Source: Phascolomyces articulosus
Taxonomy: Eukaryota; Mucoromycota; Mucoromycetes; Mucorales; Lichtheimiaceae
Direction of reading: 5' to 3'
NCBI GenBank assembly: GCA_025677815.1
Contig: JAIXMP010000003.1
Location: 124,001-188,000, forward strand
DNA length: 64,000 bases
Below the pieces are notes generated by a model. It was not told the DNA's origin, made no database searches, and saw only the letters and a list, made by a program, of their open reading frames with translations. The position numbers and the translations under genes are program-made. Within the stretch, counting starts at the first letter, position 1, and the number at the start of each line of letters is the position of its first letter. Positions 12,621 through 23,220 of the stretch are shown here, piece after piece.

Positions 12621-13216
12621 GTAAGTATCAAACGTAGTTTGACTAAAAAGGAAAATTTTGATCTATCAATTAGATACCTACCAGAAGCACCATGAATTTC
12701 CACACCATCAAATCCAGCCTTCACTGCATTCTTGGCAGCAGTTGCATATTCTTGAATAACTTGAGGAATTTCATCCAGTTCCAAAGCTCGTGGAACTTCA
12801 TAATCTTGGCCAGCCGAGTTTTTACCTTGGATGGCAATGGCTGAAGCAGAAACAGGTTTCACATTGTTGGGCATTAAAAGTGAAGAAGAAACGCGACCTT
12901 TATGCCAAAGTTGGTTATAAATGACACCTTTCTTCTTATGCACGGCATCTACGACAGACCTCCAGCCATCTATATGTTCTCTTGTCCAAAGACCGGGAAT
13001 ATGTGGTCCACCACCAGCATTGGGCGAGATCAATGTAGCTTCCGTAATCAAGAGACCTCCTTCTGTGGTACGTTGTTCATAATGCTCACGAATCAAATCG
13101 ATAGGAACGTGGTTATCATCTGCTCGGATTCGTGTCATTGGCGCCATCACAATACGATGGTTCAATTGTTTACCACCTAATTTAACAGGCTGAAAAAGTG
13201 CTGAAAGTGCCACCAT
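11891..13216 (-). CDS. NADH:flavin oxidoreductase / old yellow enzyme family, right copy
   Basis: Exact mirror of the gene at 8194-9519. Exons 12682-13216, 12419-12588 and 11891-12289 encode the same 367 residues, including His175/Ser178 and the FMN-binding C-terminus. The palindrome ends 66 bp upstream of the start codon (13282), so the two copies share only a very short common promoter segment and are driven by unrelated upstream DNA. The 3' ends of the two genes face each other across about 2.4 kb of mirrored, mostly non-coding DNA. Confidence 0.92.
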
Positions 13217-13282
13217 GGCCAAATTTAATTAAATACTAGGAAAAAAAGAGTATTTTACATATATTCAGGAACAGACTTTTTC

Positions 13283-15252
13283 GAATCAGTTGTATTTATA
13301 TACTTTTTTTGTTTGTTTTAAATATCAGTAAAATACTAATGACCAACCAAGCAATAGCGTAATTTTTGACGGAACCAAAAAGCCTCCGTATCGCCGTTGA
13401 CGTTACTACTATAAAAGGAAACGCCACGTAGAATTGTATTTTTGTTCCTCTTAATTAATCTATGCAGATTGAAGACTTTAATAGACTGGTAAGATGAATG
13501 ATTTGATCATTATTAATATAGTTGTACTGGATTTAATTGCATAAACCTTTTTACAATATAGAGGTATGGCTTAAAGATAAACCAGAAACTGGCGTTTATG
13601 TGATCACTCTATAAAATACTTCCTTTTTTGATTGTTAACATAAAGCTACTTATACATGTAATGATATATGTTTATTATTATCAAAAGTAAACATATCTGG
13701 GACTCCGTTGTACAAATGTTTTTATAATTATAAAAGAGCTGCTCAGAGGAGAATAAAAACAATCACTCCTGTGATATAGGCGTATATAGCCGAAAAGGGT
13801 ATCTTTCTAAAATAGGTATCAAGGTAGGTGGACTCTTCTCGCCACAAGTAATATGCTGGTTATCGACTTTGTGAACCATCATACTGGCTCCCCGCAAAGA
13901 AGACAGATGATTTTATGATCTGCCAGTTATACTACGAGACTCATCTTTATTTTTTTTCTTAATCTGAAGAAAAAAAAAATTTAATAAGGATATAAGAAAA
14001 AGAGCATCTATTATCTCTTTGTATAACTACTTTTTATGTTAAAATCAACTTCATTACAAACTTGGTATCTGCTTGTATAAATTTTTTTTCAACTCTTTTG
14101 GATTAACATGATATGTTGATGGCTTTTTCTTTTTTTACTAACATCCATAAAAGCATCATGATATGTAAAAGTATATAAAAGAAAACTTTCAAAAGTTGGG
14201 TCCATCTTTTGTTCTGTTTTTAGCTCACAATGCTTTTTATGGTATGATGTACTTCATTTTTATTTAAATAACAAATATATCTTCTCTTTCCCGCACTTCA
14301 TATCAGCATAAGGATTCCATCCTCCTTGATCCCACATATTATTATAGTCTAATTCAGACTCTCACCGCGGATATATTATATTACTATTTGGTACTCGTCA
14401 TGGGGTGTTATCCATTGAATAAATACTTTTTTTAGATAACTTTTTATTTTGTTCAATGTGAATATCTCATCATCGTCATCTTTTTTTAATAATCGCAAGA
14501 AATTTGTTATACGTGATCTAGTATAATTTTGTACCTATTATCATCAGATATGATGTTGCTAAATGTTACTTGAACTTTATTCTTTATTTATAGGTTTTCC
14601 ATTTATCTTATTACTATATTTTTATGCGATGACGCGATTTGTTATTGTTGTGGGTGTGCTTCTTCTATGCGTATTCCAGAAGCACAAGTATGAATAAGAG
14701 AAGCACTTTTTCATATAGCTACAACAGTGTAGTTTTGTCATACAGAATATTCCCTGTTGCAAGATATTTTTAACTTGCGTTATCCATTATAAATTTTTTA
14801 ATGAAAAAAAAAAAACCAGCCTCATGGTGTCACACGGTTATTGGACCCTGCAGGGCAAGGTTTGTCTAAGAGCAAAAATATCCATAATAGTTGTTGCACC
14901 AGTAAAAAATAATATTCAATCACATTCACATAAACAACACAAAATAAATTATTCTTTTTTTTAATCCCGTTTTTCCCATTTTTAAAAAATAGTATGTAAA
15001 TTATATAAATACAAAATTGCTTGCATGGCAACATAATGAGTAAATGAAAGAAGAAGAAAGAGACGGATGGATACCTAGATGGAGTATAAATGAATGAATG
15101 TACAAAAAGAGAAAAGAGATTACAATTGGGTGAAGATGTGAGTGGTTTTTTTTTTTTGTATTGAAATAAGAAAAATAATAGGTAAATGATAATGATGAGA
15201 ATAATAAGAATAGTGTGATTGATAAATAAGAATTATAATAAAAAAAAATCTA
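13283..15252. other. Intergenic, 2.0 kb, no gene recognised
   Basis: Lies between the start of the right OYE copy and the 3' end of the arrestin gene. Mostly A+T-rich. A G+C-richer patch near 14815-14875 encodes on the minus strand a short PCPAGSNNRVTP-like peptide with no start or context, possibly a repeat relic. The first few hundred bases should include the promoter of the right OYE copy. Confidence 0.45.
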
Positions 15253-17551
15253 CTACACATGCATGGATTGCTGCTGTCTTTTTTGTTCCGCTTTTTTCTT
15301 TTTCCGTACAATACGTAATAAATCTCCATCATCATCAGACGAATCATCCGATGAATCTGTCATATAGGTGTCATCAGGTCTTATAATAGTAGGCCGTGAT
15401 ATGGATGAGGAAGAAGAACGTTGTTGTGCAAAGTCTATATTATTATTGGATGATGAAGAGGAAGATGTTATAGGTTGAAGGATATGATTAGGAATATTTG
15501 AAGGTGGGTTTTGGGTTACAGAGTAAGAAGGTGGCGTTATGGATGGATATCCCATGGGATCTTCATGCATTCTAATAACGGGCGGGGCAACAGGAAGAGG
15601 ATAATAAGGTCTTGGAGGGGAAGGTGATGAAGAAGCTGTTGTTGACGATGGAATTGTTGTTAAAGGAGTAAAAGTAGAATGCCGATAGGATGATGGTTGT
15701 TGCTGATTATTATTATAATAAGCCATTGAATGATGATCAAATTGCATACTATTACGATTATTATGATTATTAGATAGCGGGACTGGTTGTGGTGGAGGTG
15801 GTAATGAAGGTTCAATGATACTGGATGTTGTGTTTCTGGGAAAGGAAGAAGAAGCTAATTTGTCTGGTGTTGTCAATGATGTATTCCGTGAAAGAGGTTG
15901 TGAATCCCAAGATTGATTTGAGCGCCAAGAAGATGCCGATTTCTTTGATGATTTACTATCTGACCGATCCACGTTATTATCCTCTTCCATTACATTTAGT
16001 GCCAATGCAATATTGGATGTACTGTTTCGATAATTCTTTTGGTGCAGTGTAAAAGCAGAAATATCACCACTCATACGGAACGTATTATTTTTATCACTCC
16101 CATTGCCATTACTACCACTACTGTTACTATGACTATGATGATGCTGATGGTTTGTATTGTAGGATGTCGCTGTAGTAGTAATAGGGTCATCCGTATCCGA
16201 AGCGACTGACATCATTAAAGAATCGCCATCATTATCATCATCATCAATTGGAATATCAGCCAAAGGCCAAGTACCAACAACAATGGGAAGTTCGAGTGTC
16301 ACAGTTTTTGGTTTGTCGATAATGTCCGTGAGACGCACTTTAGCTCGAATTTGGTAGTACATACGTAGCGTCATTCCGTCATACCCGATCGTCGGAGGTG
16401 TTGAAGTCGGAATAGGCATTTGGCATGATGCTGCTTGTGAAAAATTGTAAGGTCCAATAATGTTAAGATCATGTTCACTTGTCTTTAATATATCTTCTTT
16501 GACAAATCGATGGCGTCCACTACGAATATCTGCCATGCGTACCAAATCCACACGTAAACCCTTAGTGATAACGAGTGATTCTGAACATGTGACGGTTGCA
16601 CGGATGGTAGCGATATCTCCTTTTATTATCGTAATATATTTTATGAAAATGATGTAAGCATGATAGGATTTCACCCTTTTTTTGTCATAGTGTATCCGAT
16701 TTTATCTTCTTCACACACACACACACACGTTTTGAACGATGATGTTGTAGATAAAATGTGTTATACTAAATACCTCGTGAAAACCCCGTGCGTGGAATTG
16801 ATACTTTAAGTTGACATTGTTTGCTTGAAAGTGATGATGATTTTGCTGTTTGTTCTTGTGGAATTTTGAATTGGGGTGCTTCGATATCAAGATATTCTAA
16901 TATAGGCACATTATAATGTGCTTTTGGACAAAATGACTCGGGTACCATCGGTCGGTCATGGATTGCTGTAAGAATGTAACGGACTTTGGCTTTTTTGGCA
17001 AACTATATATATACAACAATGGGATAGATCGAACGATTATTATTATCATCATTATTACACCGTTTGTTGCTCGTTACTGCTGCTGCGTGCTTGCATGTCG
17101 TTCTTTTTCCCTCTCCCTAAATGAATACAAGGATTACTCACTTCCATTGTACTAGGTATTTCGATACCTTTTGGTACCTCAAGATGAAAAGGAAAAGAAT
17201 GCTGTTTTGCTTCCAAGATAGTTACTTTTGTATCATCATTGGAAACTCGGATCGTTTGAGTACGTTGAAATAAAGTAATATTCTCTTTATCTTTTACGGT
17301 AAGGACGACTTGTCCAGTAAACCTAACAATAATATGGTTCGTTTTCGTTGGACTTTTTGGGTGTACAATGACAGTACCTAATGGAATTGGAATTGGAAGA
17401 AGAAAAAGACAATTGTTTAAACTCGCTGGCGCTCTCCAAGGTATAGAGAGAGAAGGGTTATTTTACCTTTTAACGAGTCACCAGGAAAATAAAACTTTTC
17501 TTCGTTTAATACAATATCAATTGTTTTGCCTGACTTTGCACGGCCTCTCAT
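15253..17551 (-). CDS. Alpha-arrestin (arrestin-related trafficking adaptor), PPxY-containing
   Basis: Adaptor of the fungal ART/arrestin-domain family, which recruits Rsp5/NEDD4-type ubiquitin ligases to plasma-membrane transporters for endocytosis. Exons 17467-17551, 17142-17377, 16774-17002 and 15253-16619 join in frame to 638 residues. The N-terminal arrestin fold spans about residues 5-150 (KFYFPGDSLKGTVIVHPKS, then ITLFQRTQTIRVSNDD). The C-terminal arrestin fold starts at about 183 (GDIATIRATVTCSESLVITK) and runs through MYYQIRAKVRLTDI to near 300. A long Ser/Asn/Pro/Gln-rich tail follows, with a PPSY motif near residue 545 that fits the PPxY ligase-binding consensus, an acidic DSSDDSSDDDGD patch and a basic end. 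Regulation is not visible in the sequence. Only the placement of the short first exon is a little uncertain. Confidence 0.9.
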
Positions 17552-18160
17552 GATATTTTGGGTGTTGTTTGTTGTGTTTGGAAGTTATTATTATTATAAT
17601 AAAAAACAGAATTAAATGCCACACCTAAAAGAAAATACTTCAAAAAAGAGAAAGGAAAAGAAGAAAAAGAAAAAAAAAATGGCGTTGAATTCTATCTTTA
17701 GTTTTATTTCAAAGAAAGATGAGGAAGCACACACAGCAACACCACACATAAGCATGTGTGTGTTAAGATGGTAACAAGAATCAACCTGCGCCTCACTTGA
17801 ACCCCCCAAAACCTTGTGTATTATATAATACTAGAGACATATTATAATAACTAATACGTATTAGTTCTATATATAAACGGCTATTGTTTTATTCATTTTC
17901 CTCCCCCGAATTTTGGTATCCATCTTCCGCATATTACGGTATTGTTTGATTCAATAAGCATTATCTTTGTACCATTATAAATATAATAATATAAATATGT
18001 TGTGTATGTGTATGTGCGTGCGTTTGTATGAATTTATTATTGTTATTTACTTTAAAACAAACTTCTTTTTTTATCAGTTATGAAATGGTGAATCACTACG
18101 ATAAGTCATCTAATATAAAAATAACCATGAATGTAATCAGTATATATATATGTATATATC
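17552..18160. other. Intergenic, 0.6 kb
   Basis: Separates the arrestin start from the 3' end of the CHORD gene, both on the minus strand. A+T-rich with homopolymers. It should contain the arrestin promoter and the CHORD 3' UTR. No other feature is seen. Confidence 0.5.
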
Positions 18161-19650
18161 CTATTTTCCTTTCCTCTTATTTTTCCTCCTAAAATTAATA
18201 CAAACCTCCTTGGCTCCCACACTGCCACCGCCTCCGGTAACTCCAAATGTAGAATATGAAGTGGCATTTGAAGGTTCTAATGATGGCCATGAAATTCCAC
18301 TTGTCTTTTTCAGTTTAATTTCCAATTTAGTAGTCAATACAGTAAATTTGGATTCATCTGTATCAATCGTCTATAAAAATAAACAATCATTCGTTGATAA
18401 ATATATATAAATATATCAATTATACTTCCATAACACCCTCATATATTTCAATTTAACCTTCATCCTTCCTTTTTATCCCTCCCTCCCCATGGCATATACT
18501 TGTAAACCATAGGATCACCCCTTAATATGTATAAAAAAAACACATGTATGATGATGAAACCAATCAACAAGAACTTACAGTATAAAGTGGAATGGTCTTT
18601 TTATAGCGACGATTATTTTTCATCTTGATATCAATGCTAATGGACTCCTTGTCAAACGACACCTGACTATCCAGCTTGTCTTTACCAAACACACTCAAAA
18701 TAATATGTGTTTGAGTTTGATACCAATCCGTTCGACAATCAACCAATTCTTCCTTTTCACCTTCTTTCGTACTGCCAACAAATAAATGATTTCCTTCTTT
18801 ACAACCTTGAATCTTGAGGAACTCATCAAACTCTAATACACGACGTTTACAACAACTCCATCCCTTGGAACCTTCATGGAAAATGGGTGATCCAGGATGA
18901 TAAACACATTTGGCTTCAGTTCCTTGACCACGGGATGTCACCTCATCCTTGTATTGTTTTCCACAACCTTTTCGTTTACAAGTGGTACCTGCAGCCACAG
19001 GTATACTTAAATCATCCTCTTCTTCTACTGCTTCTTCTTCTTTTTTCTTTTCGGCATCAACTACGGGTGTCATTGCTTTGGGAACGACAGGTGATTGTTG
19101 TTGTTGACCATAAACTTCTACACCTTCTTTGGTCACCTTGCTAGGCTCTGGTTTTGTTGTAGTCGCTGTACTAGAAGAAGCTGCGGTACCATTACTAGCA
19201 TCGTCGGCTGGCTTTTCAGTAGTATGACGTCCAAATGTACAACCCGGAAGATTAAGGAATTCGTCAAACTCAATGACTCGTTTCTCACAACAAGACCAAC
19301 CCTTCAATCCTAAATATTTTTTTATGTTATTTTTTCACACACACATGGAATCAAAGATTTATTAAAAAGTTTAGATAAAATAGGAAAACCTTATACAAAA
19401 AATAAAACTTTTTCCTCTCTCTCTTTTTCTTTTTCTTTTTTTCCGCCATTACCTTCATGAAAGACGGGTGCGCCAGGATGGAATTGACAAGCTTATTTTT
19501 TATATAGATTTATGCCAAGTTACTATCTGCCATTAAAACCAAAAATATAATAAAAAAAATGAAAGAACAAAGAATTGGAAATATACCATTGTCTTTGTTG
19601 TCTTGTTCTTCAAAATCCTTGCTGCAACCTTTATGAGTACACTTTGGCAT
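18161..19650 (-). CDS. CHORD- and CS-domain protein (CHORDC1/RAR1-like HSP90 co-chaperone)
   Basis: Zinc-binding HSP90 co-chaperone of the CHORDC1 (Morgana)/RAR1 family. Exons 19587-19650, 19453-19491, 18579-19309 and 18161-18370 join in frame to 347 residues (animal CHORDC1 about 332). Two Cys/His-rich CHORD modules are plain: residues 4-63 (C4, C9, FHPGAPVFHEG, KGWSCCEKRVIEFDEF) and 145-209 (CKRKGCGKQY, YHPGSPIFHEGSKGWSCCKR). An acidic, Ala/Ser/Thr-rich linker separates them. A C-terminal CS (p23-like) domain starts near 225 (DCRTDWYQTQTHIILSVFGK) and includes TSGISWPSLEPS. The last exon ends in a basic tail (RRKNKRKGK). An extra splice at the GTTTGT near the end is conceivable and would change only the last dozen residues. 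Confidence 0.93.
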
Positions 19651-21084
19651 CGTTTTTAATCGACAAATCTATTTGTGTTCCAAATTTTGACGATAGATAA
19701 TAACTCGCGTGGACGTTTTTTAATATCCGCTTGCATTTTTTTTTCTGGCATGTTCCAACATTTGAAGGGAACAACTTGAGCATTTTATAACATAATATTT
19801 TTTGGATATAGTTCTTGTAAAAAGTAACAAATGGGGATTTTTTTTTAATATTTATCAACAAACGCTCTTATGACAATAGCAAGGAATAAGGATGGTTTCA
19901 AGTACTATTTCTTCCATATGTGGTAGACAATACTCTTCCGGATTTATTGCGATGTGATGCCTTTTTTTTCAAAATGCAGTGCGCATGATGCTCACGTTAG
20001 AAAATCTTGTCTAAATAAAGTGCTTATATATATATATATATATATACATCATAATCATTGTATTATTTTTTATACGAGGTATCTATCTACAAAGCTTTAA
20101 ACTCTATAGTAACAATTTCCTTTACTATACCACACTAACAACAATTCCAAGTGTTTGTTGACAAAGTTAGCTCTTACCATGAAGAACACAAGAGAAAATT
20201 TTGTATTTGCCTCACTAAACAACGAAATGGGCTGGAAGTAATATAAAATGCATGTATATCTTACATTTTTAAATTGTATAATGACTTAAGACCTTGCCGA
20301 ATCAGCATCATATTAGTTGTGAAGCACGAAAAAAAAAATCCCTTGGCTACTGTCTTCACAACAAGTTATACTCACAAATAATATCTATATTCCACTACCT
20401 TATGTCCAGTATGGTAATTAGCTTATTTACACAGGATAAGTAACTTATACGTTAGCATTGAAATATGCCAGTGCCATTTTCATGGAATCGCATACAGTAT
20501 TGGCTTGTTAGTTCATGTATTCCAAGTTACTATATTTTAGTTACAAACAAAAAAAGCCTTTTCATAAATGTAAAACGCAAATGTCATGCTCTTTTTTCTT
20601 GAGACACATAAATAATTTTTTCTTTTATTACCACGATGCGTGCCATTGTCTTTGTTATCTAGCTAGTAGTAAAAGTATAATATAACATCTTATTTGATGA
20701 TATTTCATCCGAAAACCCTACCCTCCCCAAAAAAAAGAAAAAACTTAACCTTTACAATTCTGCAATAATAAACTTGATTTATACGTAAATTTAAAACACG
20801 AAGTCAACTAGCCATTTCAGAACAACATAACAGTACATGTTTCTTTACATATCCCTCGACATTTTCTTCTTCACGTAATATTTGTACCTATAACGATTAT
20901 TAAAAAGATCATTGTAAAGAAATGTGCATTTCCTTTTACAAGCTAAATCAACTTTATTACAAAAAAGTACATTACTCATAGTCATATTGTTCAATCACTA
21001 ATGACAATTATCTTTTTTAGTGTTCATTGATATAACATAATATCCATAAAGTAACGGCGAATATGTTCTGCCGAGCGATTAGAA

Positions 21085-21180
21085 CTATTTGATTGGCTTA
21101 GTGGCGAAAATAATTGGAAAAAAGATAAATGAACCAATTTTTTCAGCAACGCGCAAAAACCATTCTTGAATGGTGTCCAT
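21085..21180 (-). CDS. Candidate 31-residue single-pass membrane microprotein
   Basis: An ATG at 21178-21180 opens a 31-codon frame ending TAG at 21085-21087. The peptide starts MDTIQEWFLRVAEKIG, an amphipathic-looking segment. A hydrophobic stretch follows (SFIFFPIIFA), and it ends TKPIK. The DNA is less A+T-rich than its surroundings. No family is recognised and no neighbour suggests a role. Random short frames of this size are frequent, so this rests only on its tidy composition. Confidence 0.25.
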   Translation of the reverse strand: MDTIQEWFLRVAEKIGSFIFFPIIFATKPIK

Positions 21181-22199
21181 ATGTCCAATTTTTATTCCTC
21201 TTCGTTTTTATTATATTTATTTTACCATCTTTATTGTTTACGATTATATTTCATTAAAAGGAATTGGATTAATACAATAGGATTGAAAACACTTCTTTTG
21301 TTTTTCTTTTTTTCCCTCCTCTACGTGTGAACCATTGTGTGTCGTGCCACTTTTCGTGAACCATGTCGGTATAGCGTTGGGTTGTTATGCTAGGCGGTGA
21401 TCTGTCAGGTTTTTTTATCTATAATATCCCAACTTTTATAATTCAGTACAGTACAGTAGAATCCTTCATTTCAGAAGACGACTCCGAGTAATAACGCAGA
21501 AAGAGATGATCAACAACCTACCGCAGATTTACAATACAGACCTTCAAGAAAACTAGGCATTTGCCATCCCTAGAGCTATAATGCTGTGTCGTTTTGGTTT
21601 CTTTTTCCAACAACCATAGTTTTTTTCCTGATGTTTTACTCTAAGGTTGCATCTAGCAGATTTTCCATACACCGAGGAAGGATCCTGTGGTCTCTTGGTT
21701 TGTAAACGCTTCTTTTTTTATTATTTGTTTATTCTGTTGGCACATTTATAATGATCACACATCCACTTTCTCTTTCGCTCTCCTCTTCAGAAGTACATTT
21801 GATTTCCTTGTGGATATGACTTAACGAAAGGTGAATAAGTGACCAAATGATGATGAAAAATAGTATCAATAATACTCTGATGCTAAATTTCAAATAATGT
21901 AATTTACTATACATTTTATCTGATAGTGTACGACGAGAATACATCTTTTTCCTTTGGTACTTGTGGAAAAAAAAACAAGAACTGGAAAAAAGGGGTGTCT
22001 TTTATTATATCACGAAGTCTTTCATAATAATATTAGATATATTTATTTCCAAATGTTAATAAATGATGCTTATTATAATTCATTAAAAGGCAACGAGAAA
22101 AAAGATACCATGCTTCATCTTCTAAATATTTAGTATATGTGGCAGCATTCTTTATTGAGTGGAATATTATATATAATGCAAAGATATATTTATATTCGG

Positions 22200-22534
22200 T
22201 TCTAATTTAACTCGCTTCGGTAGAATGGCAGAATCAGCTTCGTGCTCGGAATTGGCCGAGTAATTATGGGATACCTCAAGTTCAAAACTTAATGCGACCC
22301 ACAAATTGATGAGCAATTTAACTTCACAAAAATCATGAGACTGATGCCAGGTACTGCTGACCGAGAAAAACGACCCGAATTATTTCCTTTACGGGGTGAC
22401 TTATTTCCTGTTCTATTTCGCTGCGGATGGATCAATCTCTCGCTGTCAATGGCATTAACTACTACCGTATCATGGCTGTAAGATTCTTTGGAAAAGACAC
22501 CACACATACGGAATAGATGTTTCAAGTATGACAT
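22200..22534 (-). pseudogene. Relic of a protein-coding sequence with a frameshift
   Basis: A minus-strand frame from 22534 encodes a compositionally normal protein segment (MSYLKHLFRMCGVFSKESYS, then ERLIHPQRNRTGNKSPRKG, ending SICGSH). After a frame change near 22290 it continues with VALSFELEVSHNYSANSEHE, then ADSAILPKRVKLEP, to about 22200. Two long clean segments joined by one frameshift inside A+T-rich spacer suggest a decayed gene or repeat element. No domain is recognised. Confidence 0.4.
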
Positions 22535-22995
22535 GTTTAGGAATTACTGAAGTTCATCCCCCTCCCTCAACGGGTAAAAAATAGTTTCACTTGGTTTTGG
22601 TTAAATAAGAATGATCCAAATATATGGAGGCTCCTTCAAGCAATCAGCTCATTGTGATTGTTTGATGTTGGTCTACATCCTGAAATCGAATTGCTTGAAT
22701 TACATTTGATCTAAATACTATCGACCCCATTTTCTTCCCTTTCAACATTACATCAAGAATACTGGTGATACGTAAAAGAAACGATATTTACAAAGTTCTA
22801 GCACAGTAAGTATAGTAGTTTTCTTTCCTCATTTCACCTGTATAGAGTTCACCTGTATAGAATCTTTATACTACTAAATATATATATATATTCTTTAAAA
22901 ATACAGGAATTTTATGTTCTGTTTTTTTTCACGCTGGATCTCTTTTGAAATATTGAGTATATCGTTGGGTCGTTTCATTTTACAATATTATTGTG

Positions 22996-23220
22996 CATGA
23001 ATTTGAAAGCTCGTCAAGATGGCCACCACCTTATTCGGACGATGATGGTGAACTTGTATGGTACTCAAAGTCTGATCTGAAGAGGAATCAGAAAAGGAAA
23101 ATTATGATTTGAAAAGTGCAACCACATAGAGAGAAGCATGTGATACTGCTCATTTTCTTACAAGCGTTAATGAAAGAGAGACTGGGAATAAATATATCGA
23201 AGAAATTAAAGCAAATGTAA
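22996..23220 (+). pseudogene. Possible ORF relic interrupted by one TGA
   Basis: One plus-strand frame reads HEFESSSRWPPPYSDDDGEL, then VWYSKSDLKRNQKRKIMI, meets TGA at 23110-23112, and continues open (KVQPHREKHVILLIFLQA, then MKERLGINISKKLKQM) to a TAA at 23218-23220. The charged, low-repeat composition differs from the Leu/Phe/Ser-rich chance frames nearby. There is no credible start and no known family. Confidence 0.25.

Larger units (their letters stand above)
8128..13282. repeat. Giant near-perfect inverted repeat (palindrome), arms about 2.54 kb
   Basis: Left arm 8128-10669 and right arm 10740-13282 are reverse complements around a 70-bp unique spacer (10670-10739). Paired coordinates sum to 21410 in the outer part of the arms and 21409 in the inner part. 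The change comes from one homopolymer: 19 A at 10279-10297 against 20 T at 11112-11131. In the stretches I compared by eye this is the only difference, and intron microsatellites match in length too. Outside 8128 and 13282 the flanks are unrelated. Each arm holds an OYE gene, about 0.5 kb of A+T-rich spacer beyond its stop codon and a fragment of a decayed ORF beside the spacer. Confidence 0.93.

Noticed and set aside
14815..14875. G+C-richer patch first considered as a tRNA or Pol III gene
   Set aside because: No cloverleaf, no proper B-box; the antisense short peptide has no start or context.
22834..22865. Short tandem repeat considered as the start of a CRISPR-like or satellite array
   Set aside because: Only two units of about 15 bp with no spacers; just a local duplication.
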